From Streptomyces tirandamycinicus (GTDB lineage: Bacteria > Actinomycetota > Actinomycetes > Streptomycetales > Streptomycetaceae), in the NCBI RefSeq assembly GCF_003097515.1, contig NZ_CP029188.1, positions 6,926,531 through 6,990,530 of the forward strand: a DNA stretch of 64,000 nucleotides. Reading direction: 5' to 3'. Under the pieces are notes generated by a model that made no database searches, was not told where the DNA came from, and saw only the letters and a program-made list of their open reading frames with translations. The translations under genes and the position numbers were made by a program. Below are positions 32,987 to 41,954 of this stretch, piece by piece (the first letter of the stretch is position 1; every line of letters starts with the position of its first letter).

Positions 32987-33811
32987 TCAGGCCAGGACGC
33001 GCACCGGGTCGCCGACGCGGACGGTCCCGGTGTGCTCGGGCACCAGGTTCTGGCCGAAGACCAGCCGGTCCCCGAAGCGCCGGTGCCGGGCGAGGGTGCG
33101 CAGCGGCTCCTTCCCGCGATCGGCCGTGGCCTGGTCGGTGGTCGTGACGACGCAGCGGCCGCAGGGCTTGACGACCCGGAAGGACACCTCGCCGACCGCG
33201 ACGCGCCTCCAGCCGTCCTCGGCCCACGGGGCGGTACCGTCCACGACCAGATTGGGACGGAAACGATTCATCGGCAGCGGGCCCTCGTCCGCGTGGTCGC
33301 CCTGGGCGATGAGCGAGTTGAGCGCGTCGAGGGAGGCGGCGGACGCGAGCAGCAGCGGGAAGCCGTCGGCGAACGACACCGTCTCGCCCGGCAGCGCGTA
33401 GTCCGGGTCCACGGGGCGGCGGTACGCGGGGTCGTCGAGGTGCACCAGCCGGACCGGTGCCGCCAGGTACGCGCTGAACCACCGGTCGGAGGCGGCACCC
33501 GCGGGCACCGCCTCCACCTTCTCCCCGAAGAGCTCCACGACGGTGGTGCCGGACGGCTCGGGCACCGTCACGGTCAGCGGTGCCGCGCCGGGTGCGGTCA
33601 GCCGGACGGCGTCGTCCGCGAGGGGCGCGGCGGCGGCCAACGCCAGTCGCGGCTGCTGGCGTTGGGTGACGGCCCGGCCCGCCGCGTCGACGAGCATCCA
33701 CCGGCGGTCGCCCGCGAGTCCCCAGGGCTCCACGGCGGCCTCGGCCGGTGCGTGGCCGGCGACGGACTTGACCGGGTGGACGTGGAGGGAGCGCAGCACG
33801 GGAGTCGCCAT
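32987..33811 (-). CDS. MOSC domain-containing protein (mARC/YcbX-like)
   Basis: A 274-aa protein with an N-terminal MOSC_N beta-barrel (LHVHPVKSVAGHAPAEAAVEPWGLAGDRRWMLVD) and a MOSC domain containing FRPNLVVDG and the conserved Cys in VVKPCGRCVVTTTDQ, the residue that ligates molybdenum in mARC-type enzymes. It could carry Mo-cofactor-dependent reduction of N-hydroxylated compounds. No ferredoxin domain is fused, unlike YcbX. ATG 33811 after GGATGGCCGT. Standalone gene. Confidence 0.9.
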   Translation of the reverse strand: MATPVLRSLHVHPVKSVAGHAPAEAAVEPWGLAGDRRWMLVDAAGRAVTQRQQPRLALAAAAPLADDAVRLTAPGAAPLTVTVPEPSGTTVVELFGEKVEAVPAGAASDRWFSAYLAAPVRLVHLDDPAYRRPVDPDYALPGETVSFADGFPLLLASAASLDALNSLIAQGDHADEGPLPMNRFRPNLVVDGTAPWAEDGWRRVAVGEVSFRVVKPCGRCVVTTTDQATADRGKEPLRTLARHRRFGDRLVFGQNLVPEHTGTVRVGDPVRVLA

Positions 33812-33877
33812 ACGGCCATCCTGCCAGGTGCTCCGCACCTTCCGCCGGTCAGGCCGGTCGGGCCGGTCGGGCCGGAC

Positions 33878-34330
33878 TCAGTAGCCACCGCCCTGGTACG
33901 GCCGGTTGTAGGGATCGTCGTAGGGGGCGGGCGCGGGCATCGGCCGCGGCGCAGCGGCCGGGCGCATCGCCTCGTACCCGCCCGCCATCGGGCGGGCCAT
34001 GTGCTGCTGCTGGCCGCCCGGGTAGCCGCGCGGGCCGACGGGCTGCTGGGGGATGTACGGGGCAGCCGCCTGCTGCAGCGGAACCGGTTGCGGCACGTGC
34101 TGGGGGTAGCCGTAGGCCGGGCCGGGCTGGACGGGGGCCGCCGGGAGGGCGGGCAGGGCCGCGGGCAGCGCCGGCAGGTGGCTGCCGCCGGTGTCGTACG
34201 CGGAGGGCACTCGGATCGGGGCGATCTGAGGCGTGCCCCGCTCAGCGACCAGGGAGTCGTAGATCGGGGTGTCGGGGAAGGACGGCGCGGAGTAGTAACC
34301 GCCGCCGTAGGTGGAGCGGGGGGAGGTCAT
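33878..34330 (-). CDS. Pro/Ala/Tyr/Gln-rich hypothetical protein (DUF6643-like)
   Basis: A 150-aa low-complexity protein. The N-terminal MTSPRSTYGGGYYSAPSFPD and IYDSLVAERGTPQIAPIRVP are strongly reminiscent of a streptomycete-only family that I remember as DUF6643. The rest is Pro/Gln/Tyr-rich (PQHVPQPVPLQQ, PYDDPYNRPYQGGGY), probably disordered. No signal or membrane segment. Divergent from the TerD-family gene. Three to four GGCC(C/T)GACC-like units lie directly after its stop (33842-33875). Confidence 0.75.
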   Translation of the reverse strand: MTSPRSTYGGGYYSAPSFPDTPIYDSLVAERGTPQIAPIRVPSAYDTGGSHLPALPAALPALPAAPVQPGPAYGYPQHVPQPVPLQQAAAPYIPQQPVGPRGYPGGQQQHMARPMAGGYEAMRPAAAPRPMPAPAPYDDPYNRPYQGGGY

Positions 34331-34579
34331 GGCACATAAGTTAAGCCCACGATGTGCTGGTTGGGGAGCCCGATAAGAGGGTTGTTTGACGTGTTACTTG
34401 GTGACCGGGATTCCCCAATCCGAGCGAACATGGGAAAAACGGTCGCCTCTCGCCGTTCAGAGCGTGTAAAGAGCGAGCTGAGAAGGGGTTACCCCCGGGT
34501 CGTCCGGGGTGTTCGGGCGGCACCGCGGCTACCTTGTCCGCACGCACTTCTTTCGGGCACGAGGAAGATGGGGGCGAGG

Positions 34580-35899
34580 ATGTCCATGCTCAAAGGAGCC
34601 AATGTTCCGGTACCCGCACCGAGCGTTCGGGTCGAGTTGGGCTGGAGTTCGGGAAACGGGGTCCCGGACGTGGACGCGTCGGCGCTCCTGCTCGCCGCCG
34701 GATCGGGAAGGGTCCGCTCCGACGCCGACTTCGTCTTCTACAACCAGCCGGCGCACGCCTCGGGCGCGGTGCGCCACGAGGGCAAGCAGGCCGCCGGCGG
34801 TGCCACGACCGACCGGATCGCGGTCGACCTCGGGCGCGTCGAGCCCGCCGTCGAGCGCATCGTGCTCGCCGCCTCCGCCGACGGAGGCAGCTTCGGACAG
34901 GTCCCGGGGCTGTACGTACGGGTCCTGGACGCCGCCGCCGGCACCGAGATCGCGCGCTACGAGAGCCGGGACGCGACGGTCGAGACGGCCTTCGTCCTCG
35001 GCGAGCTCTACCGGCGCGACGGCGCCTGGAAGTTCCGGGCGGTGGGACAGGGATACGACAGCGGGCTGGAGGGCCTCGCGACCGACTTCGGCATCACGGT
35101 CGACGAACCCGGGCCTGCGGCCCCGCCGCCGGCGCCCCCCGCTCCCGCCATGCCGGGCCCCTCCACGCCGGGGCCTGCCACGCCTCTCGCGCCGGCGGGA
35201 CCCGCGCACACCTCGGCGCCCGCGGCACCCGCCCCCGCGCCGGCGCCACCCACCGGGCCGGTACGCCTCACCAAGGTCACGCTGACCAAGGAGGCGCCGG
35301 CCGTCTCGCTCGCCAAACAGGGCGGCACCTCCGGCGTGATGCGGGTCAACCTCAACTGGGAGGTGCGCAAGCAGTTCAGGGGATGGGGAGCCAAACTCGG
35401 CCGGGCCGTGGCGATGCACTCCGACCTCGACCTCGACCTGTGCGCGCTCTTCGAACTCACCGACGGCCGCAAAGGAGTCGTCCAGGCCCTCGGCAACGCG
35501 TTCGGCGCACTCCACCAGCCCCCGTACATCCACCTCGACGGCGACGACCGCACCGGCGCGGTGGCCGCCGGCGAGAACCTCACCGTCAACCTCGACCACC
35601 GGGACAAGCTGCGCCGCGTGGTCATCTTCGTCACCATCTACGAGGGCGCCCGCAGCTTCGCCGATCTGCACGCCACCGTCACCCTCCAGCCGCAGCACGG
35701 CGCCCCCGTCGAGTTCTCCCTGGACGAGTGCACCGTCCCGTCCACCGTCTGCGCCCTCGCGCTGATCACCAACCAGGGCGGCGACCTCGTCGTCCAGCGC
35801 GAGGCCCGCTACCTGGTGCCGGAACGCGGAGTGAGCCCCCAGCGCACCGTCGATTACGCCTACGGATGGGGCATGAACTGGACGCCCGGCAGGAAGTGA
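34580..35899 (+). CDS. TerD-family protein with two Ter domains
   Basis: A 439-aa cytoplasmic protein of the tellurium-resistance/stress (TerD/TerA/CABP) group. Residues 1-175 are a TerD domain (LGWSSGNGVPDVDASALLL, FVFYNQPAHASGAV, IAVDLGRV), with calcium-ligand Asp positions partly kept. A ~60-residue Pro/Ala linker follows. Residues ~235-435 are a second, TerA-like domain (LNWEVRK, SDLDLDLCALFEL). ATG 34580 has GGGGCGAGG just upstream. It converges with the glycosyltransferase on a shared hairpin. Likely membrane-stress or metal-related; function in Streptomyces is poorly defined. Confidence 0.9.
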   Translation: MSMLKGANVPVPAPSVRVELGWSSGNGVPDVDASALLLAAGSGRVRSDADFVFYNQPAHASGAVRHEGKQAAGGATTDRIAVDLGRVEPAVERIVLAASADGGSFGQVPGLYVRVLDAAAGTEIARYESRDATVETAFVLGELYRRDGAWKFRAVGQGYDSGLEGLATDFGITVDEPGPAAPPPAPPAPAMPGPSTPGPATPLAPAGPAHTSAPAAPAPAPAPPTGPVRLTKVTLTKEAPAVSLAKQGGTSGVMRVNLNWEVRKQFRGWGAKLGRAVAMHSDLDLDLCALFELTDGRKGVVQALGNAFGALHQPPYIHLDGDDRTGAVAAGENLTVNLDHRDKLRRVVIFVTIYEGARSFADLHATVTLQPQHGAPVEFSLDECTVPSTVCALALITNQGGDLVVQREARYLVPERGVSPQRTVDYAYGWGMNWTPGRK

Positions 35900-35914
35900 G
35901 CTACGCCGGGCGTC
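35881..35914. terminator. Bidirectional hairpin embedding both stop codons region
   Basis: GACGCCCGGC (35881-35890) pairs perfectly with GCCGGGCGTC (35905-35914). The 14-nt loop contains the TerD stop (35897-35899), and the right arm overlaps the end of the convergent glycosyltransferase gene. Probably a compact shared terminator. Confidence 0.6.
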
Positions 35915-37094
35915 AGCGGTCGGGTGCGGCCTCGGGACGGGGACAGGTACGCCCCTTCCAGGCCGCTCCCCGCCCCCGGCGGTGCCGCACGGCCGAGTCC
36001 ACCGTCATCAGCAGATAGAGCAGCGCGGTGAACGGCAGCAGCGGGGCGAGCCACAGCGTCTGCCGGTAGTAGCGGAGCATCGGGACGTACGTCCCCGCCA
36101 TCACCGCCCACGCCACGAGCCCCGCCCAGCCGGCCACCGCGGATCCCGGAACCCCCGGGACCGCCGCGGCGTACACCGCGACGGGCGGCGCCAGGTAGAC
36201 CACCGCGAGACCGGCGACCGTCCCCGCGAGCAGCAGCGGGCTGTACCGCAGCTGGGAGTAGGCGCTCCGGGACACCATCCGCCACAGATCCACCAGCCGC
36301 GGGTAGGGGCGGATGCTGTCCACCCGCTCGGCCAGCCCCAGCCAGACCCGCCCGCCGGACCGGCGCACCGCCCGTGCCACCGCCACGTCGTCGATCACCG
36401 CACACCGCACCGACTCCGGGATCCCGGCGCGTTCGGCCGCCGCCGTGCGCAGCAGCACACACCCGCCCGCCGCCGCCGTGGCCCGTGCGGGCTCCCGGTT
36501 GACCCAGCGGAACGGGTAGAGCTGGGCGAAGAAGTACACGAAGGCGGGCACGACCAGGCGCTCCCAGCCCGTCGCCACCCGCAGGCGCGCCATCTGCGAC
36601 ACCAGATCCAGGTCGTTCGTCTTCGCCGCCGCGACGAGTTCGCGCAGGCTGTCCGGCTCGTGCGCGATGTCGGCGTCGGTGAGCAGCAGGTAGTCGGGTC
36701 CGAGGGTGCGGGCCAGGGCGATGCCGTGCCGCAGCGCCCACAGCTTGCCCGTCCACCCCGGTTCCGGATCGCCCGGCGAGGTCACGGTCAGCGGCAGCCC
36801 CTCGCACTGCTCGCCCAGCTTGCGGGCCAGTTCGCCGGTGCCGTCCGTACTGCCGTCGTCGACGAGCACCACCGCCGCCCGGCCCGGATAGGTCTGCCGC
36901 AGCAGCGACGGCAGACTCTCCGGCAGTACGCCGGCCTCGTCCCTGGCCGGCACGACGATCACCACCGACGGCCAGTGCGCCGGCGCCGTCCGCCGCGGCA
37001 GCCGCTGGTCGGTGCGCCAGAAGAAGCCCTGCCCGAGCAGCAGCCACAGCCATGCGGCCAGGGAAGTCAGGGCGATCCACGCAAGGGGGCTCAT
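35913..37094 (-). CDS. Family 2 glycosyltransferase, HpnB-like
   Basis: A 393-aa membrane-associated glycosyltransferase. An N-terminal helix is followed by the GT-A core: VVIVVPARDEAGVLPESLPSLL, LVDDGSTDGT, then PGWTGKLWALRHG and LLTDADI (DxD-like). Several C-terminal hydrophobic segments follow. The order and GWTGKLWA motif match hopene-associated HpnB proteins. No hopanoid or squalene genes are in the window, so the acceptor is open; a lipid or carotenoid glycosyl acceptor is possible. ATG 37094; divergent from the racemase-like gene. Confidence 0.85.
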   Translation of the reverse strand: MSPLAWIALTSLAAWLWLLLGQGFFWRTDQRLPRRTAPAHWPSVVIVVPARDEAGVLPESLPSLLRQTYPGRAAVVLVDDGSTDGTGELARKLGEQCEGLPLTVTSPGDPEPGWTGKLWALRHGIALARTLGPDYLLLTDADIAHEPDSLRELVAAAKTNDLDLVSQMARLRVATGWERLVVPAFVYFFAQLYPFRWVNREPARATAAAGGCVLLRTAAAERAGIPESVRCAVIDDVAVARAVRRSGGRVWLGLAERVDSIRPYPRLVDLWRMVSRSAYSQLRYSPLLLAGTVAGLAVVYLAPPVAVYAAAVPGVPGSAVAGWAGLVAWAVMAGTYVPMLRYYRQTLWLAPLLPFTALLYLLMTVDSAVRHRRGRGAAWKGRTCPRPEAAPDR

Positions 37095-37152
37095 TCGCCG
37101 CAGTCTGCACCACACAGCGGGGACCGCAAGGGCGGTCGGCTAGGGTGACCGG

Positions 37153-37956
37153 GTGAAGATCGCGCTCATGGACTCCGGAATCGGCCTCCTCGCGGCGGCC
37201 GCCGCGGTGCGCCGGTTGCGGCCCGACGCGCATCTCGTCCTCTCCTCCGACCCCGACGGCATGCCGTGGGGCCCGCGGACCCCGGACGACGTCGCCGAGC
37301 GCGCCCTCACCGTCGCCGGGGCCGCGGCCGCACACCGTCCCGACGCGCTGATCGTGGCCTGCAACACGGCCTCCGTGCACGCCCTCCCCGCCCTGCGCGC
37401 CGCACTGGAACCCGGTCTGCCGGTCGTCGGGACGGTACCCGCGATCAAGCCCGCGGCCGCCGGTGGCGGCCGCGTCGCCATCTGGGCCACCCCGCTCACC
37501 ACCGGCAGCCCCTACCAGCGCCGGCTCATCGCGGAGTTCGCCGACGGGGCCCAGGTCACCGAGGTGCCGTGCCCCGGCCTCGCCGACGCCGTCCAGTGGG
37601 CGGACGAGGCGGGAGTGGCCCACGCCGTGGCCGCCGCCGCCGCACTCACCCCTCCGGACGTACGCGCCGTCGTCCTCGGCTGCACCCACTACGAACTCGT
37701 CGCCGAGCGGATCCGCGCGGCCGTGGCGGAAGGCCGCCCGGAAGGGCTCCCGCCGGTCGTGCTGCACGGCTCCGCCGTCGCCGTCGCCACCCAGGCGCTG
37801 CGGCGCGCGGGTGCCCGTCCCGCGCCCTCGGCCGCACCGGACGGCGGGCTCACGGTGCTGCTCAGCGGACGTGACTCGGAGCTTCCCGCGGCGGCCCGGG
37901 CGTACGCCGAGGGCAGGCTGCTCGAAGCGGTGAAACCGGTCACGCCCGCGCACTGA
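37153..37956 (+). CDS. Glutamate racemase-like Asp/Glu racemase family protein
   Basis: A 267-aa racemase of the MurI type. Motifs ALMDSGIGLL, VACNTAS (first catalytic Cys) and VLGCTHYEL (second catalytic Cys) are intact, so L/D-glutamate or aspartate interconversion is expected. The DSGIGLLAA motif differs from the usual DSGVGGLTV, suggesting a paralogue of the housekeeping MurI. GTG 37153 follows a TAGGGT -10-like hexamer by 6 nt with no SD, so a leaderless mRNA is likely. Confidence 0.82.
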   Translation: MKIALMDSGIGLLAAAAAVRRLRPDAHLVLSSDPDGMPWGPRTPDDVAERALTVAGAAAAHRPDALIVACNTASVHALPALRAALEPGLPVVGTVPAIKPAAAGGGRVAIWATPLTTGSPYQRRLIAEFADGAQVTEVPCPGLADAVQWADEAGVAHAVAAAAALTPPDVRAVVLGCTHYELVAERIRAAVAEGRPEGLPPVVLHGSAVAVATQALRRAGARPAPSAAPDGGLTVLLSGRDSELPAAARAYAEGRLLEAVKPVTPAH

Positions 37957-38090
37957 GCGGCCGCCCGCCGACGGACCGGGTTCGCCGGCGGCGACCTGGG
38001 CAGAACCGCACGGAGGGACCGGGCCTCCGGCCCCGCGGACCTCCGCAGCGGGCGCTGCCCCCGAACCGGAAGGTGGGTACTGTGCGAGGC

Positions 38091-38654
38091 ATGACGGACC
38101 ACCCCCGTGACAAGGGGCAGGCCGGAGAACCACCGCCCGCCCTCTGGACCGGTCGCGCGACCAACCGCCTCCAGTGGGTGCTGGCCGCCGCCGGAGCGGC
38201 CTGCATGGCCCTCGGCATCGAACTCGCCGTCGACGAGCCGTGGACGTCCGGCGTCGTGGCGCTGCTGATGTCGGTCATCGGCTGCGTCGCCGCCGGGCTG
38301 CTGATGCTCTTCGGGACCCTCGCCTTCGTGCATGTGGCGGTGCGGGTCGACCGGGACGCCATGGAGGTGCGCTGCGGCCACATGGGGGTGCCCCGGCGCA
38401 GGATCCCGCTCGACCAGGTCGTCCGAGCCGAGTTCGTCCCCAGGGTCACGCCCTGCCACTGGGGCGGCTGGGGCTGCCGCTGGCGCCCCGAGCAGGGCAC
38501 CGCCGTCATCGTCCGCCGGGGTGAGGGCATCGCGCTCACCCTCGGTGACGGCCGCTCCTTCACGGTCACGGTCGACGACGCCGAGACGGCGGTCCGGGTG
38601 ATCCGCGAACACCTCCGGCCGGGAGCCACCACCGGACCGGCCCCGGCCGCCTGA
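38091..38654 (+). CDS. Two-helix membrane protein with PH-like cytoplasmic domain
   Basis: A 187-aa hypothetical. Two membrane helices (~residues 28-48 and 54-78) are followed by a beta-rich domain (VAVRVDRDAMEVRCGHMG, IPLDQVVRAEFVPR, GIALTLGDGRSFTVTVDD) resembling bacterial PH-like domains. ATG 38091 lies 7 nt after TACTGT, giving another leaderless candidate. Function unknown. Confidence 0.75.
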   Translation: MTDHPRDKGQAGEPPPALWTGRATNRLQWVLAAAGAACMALGIELAVDEPWTSGVVALLMSVIGCVAAGLLMLFGTLAFVHVAVRVDRDAMEVRCGHMGVPRRRIPLDQVVRAEFVPRVTPCHWGGWGCRWRPEQGTAVIVRRGEGIALTLGDGRSFTVTVDDAETAVRVIREHLRPGATTGPAPAA

Positions 38655-38846
38655 CCCACGGCGGAGTCCGTTCCTCCCTCGGCGGGGGTACGTCCCCTGC
38701 TTCCGCGCCGGGTGCGTCCCCTGCGGCGCGGGCCGACCCCGCGGGGGACGGGCCCGTCCCGGCCGCCGCCCGTCCCGCCCGTCGCGCCCGCCGGAGCGGC
38801 CGGCGGCGCCGACGGGCGCGGGCCGCCTCGCCGTAGACTCCGGCAC

Positions 38847-40451
38847 GTGAGCGCCACCATCACTCCCGCCGGCACCCGGCGGCCCGAGCCCGACTCCTCC
38901 GGCCGGGCCCGCCCGCTGCTGCGGCGGTTCACCAGGCCCGCCGCGGCCGTGCTGTCCGGGGCCATGCTGTTCCTGAGCTTCCCGCCGCGCCCGCTGTGGT
39001 GGCTGGCGCTCCCCGCCTTCGCCCTGCTCGGCTGGAGCCTCCACGGGCGGCGGCCGCGGGCCGCGTTCGGGCTCGGGCACCTCGCGGGTCTGGGCTTCCT
39101 GCTGCCGCTGCTGATCTGGACGGGGGAGGAGGTCGGCGCGGTCCCGTGGCTCGCCCTGGCCGCCGTCGAGGCGCTGTTCGTCGCGGTGACCGGCGTCGGG
39201 ATCGCGCTGGTGTCGCGGCTGCCGCTGTGGCCGGTGTGGGCGGCCGCCGTATGGGTCCTCGGCGAGGGACTGCGCGCGCGGGTGCCGTTCGGCGGCTTCC
39301 CCTGGGGCAAGATCGCCTTCGGGCAGGCGGAGGGCGTGTTCCTGCCGCTCGCCGCGGTGGGCGGCACCCCCGTGCTGGGCTTCGCGGTCGCGCTGTGCGG
39401 CTTCGGGCTGTACGAGACGGCCCGCCGCCTCCGCGCGTACCGGCGGACCGGGGGGCTTCCGCGCGGGCCGCTCGCCGCCGCCACCACCGCCGTCCTGCTC
39501 CCGATCACCGCCGCCCTCGCCGCGCTGCCCCTGGTCGACGCCTCCGCCGAGGAGGGCACCGCGACCGTCGCGGCCATCCAGGGCAACGTGCCGAGGCTCG
39601 GCCTCGACTTCAACGCACAGCGCCGGGCCGTACTCGACAACCACGCGGCCCGCACCGAGCAGCTCGCCGAGGACGTCGCCGCGGGCAGGGTCCCCAAGCC
39701 GGACTTCGTGCTGTGGCCGGAGAACTCCTCGGACCTCGACCCCTACCGCAACGGCGACGCACGGCTCGTGATCGACCGCGCCGTCAGGGCCGTCGGGGCG
39801 CCGACCGTGATCGGGGCGGTCCTCACCCCCGAGACCGGACCGCTGCGCAACACCCTGATCGCCTGGGAGCCCGGGAAGGGGCCGGTGGCCACCTACGACA
39901 AGCGGCATGTGCAGCCGTTCGGCGAGTACATCCCCATGCGGCCGTTCGTCCGCCTCTTCAGCTCCGACGTGGACCGGGTCCGCCGCGACTTCGGCCCCGG
40001 CGACAGGGTGGGCGTCTTCGATCTCGCGGGCACCAGGGTGGGCCTCGCCACCTGCTACGAGGCGGCCTTCGACTGGGCCGTGCGGGACACCGTCACACAC
40101 GGCGGCCGGCTCATCTCGGTACCCAGCAACAACGCCACCTTCGGCCGCAGCGAGATGACCTACCAGCAGCTGGCGATGTCGCAGGTGCGGGCGGTCGAGC
40201 ACAGCAGGGCCGTCGTCGTGCCCGTAACCAGCGGTGTCAGCGCGATCATCCGGCCCGACGGGACGATCGAGCAGCAGACCCGGATGTTCACCCCGGACGC
40301 CCTGGTCGCCGAGGTGCCGCTGCGCTCCTCCCTGACCCCCGCGACCCGTATGGGAGCACTGCCCGAGGCCGCGCTCGCCGCACTCGCGCTCGGCGCCCTG
40401 GGCTGGGCGGGCCGCACCCGTGCGAAGGAGCGCCGGGCCGCAGCCCGTTAG
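38847..40451 (+). CDS. lnt: Apolipoprotein N-acyltransferase
   Basis: A 534-aa integral membrane enzyme that N-acylates the lipobox Cys of lipoproteins. About six N-terminal helices precede a nitrilase-like periplasmic domain (VAAIQGNVPRLGLDFNA onward) and a last C-terminal helix. The catalytic triad fits Glu292 (VLWPENSS), Lys352 (YDKRHVQPFGEYIP) and Cys403 (LATCYEAAFD). GTG 38847 follows TAGACT (38834-38839) by 7 nt with no SD, so translation is probably leaderless. Downstream NUDIX gene follows after 9 nt. Streptomyces usually carries two lnt copies; this is one. Confidence 0.93.
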   Translation: MSATITPAGTRRPEPDSSGRARPLLRRFTRPAAAVLSGAMLFLSFPPRPLWWLALPAFALLGWSLHGRRPRAAFGLGHLAGLGFLLPLLIWTGEEVGAVPWLALAAVEALFVAVTGVGIALVSRLPLWPVWAAAVWVLGEGLRARVPFGGFPWGKIAFGQAEGVFLPLAAVGGTPVLGFAVALCGFGLYETARRLRAYRRTGGLPRGPLAAATTAVLLPITAALAALPLVDASAEEGTATVAAIQGNVPRLGLDFNAQRRAVLDNHAARTEQLAEDVAAGRVPKPDFVLWPENSSDLDPYRNGDARLVIDRAVRAVGAPTVIGAVLTPETGPLRNTLIAWEPGKGPVATYDKRHVQPFGEYIPMRPFVRLFSSDVDRVRRDFGPGDRVGVFDLAGTRVGLATCYEAAFDWAVRDTVTHGGRLISVPSNNATFGRSEMTYQQLAMSQVRAVEHSRAVVVPVTSGVSAIIRPDGTIEQQTRMFTPDALVAEVPLRSSLTPATRMGALPEAALAALALGALGWAGRTRAKERRAAAR

Positions 40452-40460
40452 GGTCGGTCC

Positions 40461-40943
40461 ATGGGCATCCCCGACTTCATCCGCGAGATCCGGAGGACCG
40501 CCGGTCACCAGCTGCTCTTCCTGCCGGGGGTCAGTGCCGTGGTCTTCGACGACGCCGGCCGGGTGCTCCTGGGAAGACGCGCCGACACCGGCGGGTGGTC
40601 GATCATCGGCGGCATCCCCGAGCCGGGGGAGCAGCCCGCGGCGGCGGCGGTGCGCGAGGTGTACGAGGAGACCGCCGTACGCTGCGTCGCCGAGCGCGTC
40701 GTGCTCGTCCAGACGTTCACCCGGCCGGTGACCTACCCCAACGGCGACCAGTGCCAGTTCATGGACGTCTGCCTGCGCTGCCGGGCGGTGGGCGGCGAGG
40801 CACGCGTCAACGACGAGGAGTCGCTGGACGTGGGATGGTTCCCCGTCGACATGCTGCCCGAACTCCAGGAGTTCGCGCTGTTCCGGATCAAGCAGGCGCT
40901 CATCGACGGCCCGACGTGGTTCGACTCTACGGTTGCCGGGTGA
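40461..40943 (+). CDS. NUDIX hydrolase
   Basis: A 160-aa NUDIX protein with the full box GGIPEPGEQPAAAAVREVYEETAV and an N-terminal strand FLPGVSAVVFDDAGRVLLGRR. It cleaves a nucleoside diphosphate linked to another moiety. It starts 9 nt after lnt; the TAGGGT at the lnt stop (40449-40454) is 6 nt before its ATG and could be its own -10, allowing leaderless expression in addition to read-through. Substrate not assignable. Confidence 0.9.
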   Translation: MGIPDFIREIRRTAGHQLLFLPGVSAVVFDDAGRVLLGRRADTGGWSIIGGIPEPGEQPAAAAVREVYEETAVRCVAERVVLVQTFTRPVTYPNGDQCQFMDVCLRCRAVGGEARVNDEESLDVGWFPVDMLPELQEFALFRIKQALIDGPTWFDSTVAG

Positions 40944-40998
40944 ACTATGGGCGTTGACCACATCGGTTGGTGTCCTGGCCCTCCCTAGGGTGCGGACC

Positions 40999-41826
40999 AT
41001 GACCATGAACCCGGGTCCCGCCCCCCATCCCGTCCCCTCCGCCGGAAAGCCGTCCGTCTCCCTCGACCTCGGCGGCCGCACCGCCCTGGTCACCGGTGCC
41101 GCGGGCGGGATCGGGCGCGCCTGCGCCCTGCGGCTCGCGGCGGCCGGAGCGAAGGTCAGAGCCGTCGACCGGGACGCGGCGGGCCTGGACGCGCTCGTCG
41201 GGCGGTCCCAGGGCCTCGGCCTGCCGGGCGCCGTGGAGCCCCTGGTCCTGGACCTGACCGACCTCGACGCCGCGGAGCAGGCCGCCGCCGGCACCGACGT
41301 GCTCGTGAACAACGCGGGCCTGCAGCTCGTCCGCCCCATCGAGGAGTTCCCGCCGGACGTCTTCCACACCGTGCTCACCGTGATGCTGGAGGCCCCGTTC
41401 CGGCTGATCCGGGGCGCGCTCCCGCAGATGTACGCCCAGGGCTGGGGGCGCGTCGTCAACCTGTCCTCCGTGCACGGACTCCGCGCCTCGGCCTACAAGT
41501 CCGCCTATGTGGCCGCCAAACACGGTCTGGAAGGACTGTCCAAGACCGCGGCCCTGGAAGGCGCGGCCCACGGGGTCACCTCGAACTGTGTGAACCCCGG
41601 CTATGTGCGCACCCCCCTGGTCGAGAAGCAGATCGCGGACCAGGCCGCCGCCCACGGCATCCCGGAGGAGCGGGTCCTCACGGAGGTCCTGCTGAAGGAC
41701 TCGGCCCTGAAACGGCTCGTCGAACCGGAGGAGGTGGCGGAGGCCGTCGCGTACCTCTGCACCCCGCAGGCGTCCTTCGTCACCGGTGCGTCGCTCGTCC
41801 TGGACGGCGGCTGGACGGCGCACTGA
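40999..41826 (+). CDS. SDR dehydrogenase, 3-hydroxybutyrate dehydrogenase-like
   Basis: A 275-aa classical short-chain dehydrogenase: cofactor motif TGAAGGIGRACA, NNAG in VLVNNAGLQ, catalytic Ser in VVNLSSVHG, Tyr-Lys in SAYVAAKHG. The segment NCVNPGYVRTPLVEKQI and RVLTEVLLKDSALKRLVEPEEVA match 3-hydroxybutyrate dehydrogenases of PHB/ketone-body metabolism. ATG 40999 is 7 nt after TAGGGT (40986-40991). A PucR-type regulator follows in the same direction. Its stop codon is inside a 19-bp tandem duplication. Confidence 0.85.
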   Translation: MTMNPGPAPHPVPSAGKPSVSLDLGGRTALVTGAAGGIGRACALRLAAAGAKVRAVDRDAAGLDALVGRSQGLGLPGAVEPLVLDLTDLDAAEQAAAGTDVLVNNAGLQLVRPIEEFPPDVFHTVLTVMLEAPFRLIRGALPQMYAQGWGRVVNLSSVHGLRASAYKSAYVAAKHGLEGLSKTAALEGAAHGVTSNCVNPGYVRTPLVEKQIADQAAAHGIPEERVLTEVLLKDSALKRLVEPEEVAEAVAYLCTPQASFVTGASLVLDGGWTAH

Positions 41827-41845
41827 CGGCTGGACGGCGCACCGA
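41808..41845 (+). repeat. 19-bp tandem duplication spanning a stop codon
   Basis: CGGCTGGACGGCGCACTGA (41808-41826) ends with the dehydrogenase stop; the adjacent copy 41827-41845 differs by one base, turning TGA into CGA. Confidence 0.9.
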
Positions 41846-41954
41846 ACCGGCCGGAGCGGTGGATCCGCGCGGGGCGGCTGACGCAGTGGTCCACCAGGGT
41901 CCCGTCGTCCACAGGGCTGGCGGGACCCCCGGAACGGCAGGTATCCCTGTGACC

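Noticed and set aside
32769..33701. Extended start for the beta-helix/AAA protein
   Set aside because: The extra frame crosses the MOSC gene and is Arg-rich; ATG 32768 starts the first coil region.
37689..41459. 1256-codon minus-strand frame
   Set aside because: Antisense to five solid plus-strand genes including lnt; pure GC-skew artefact.
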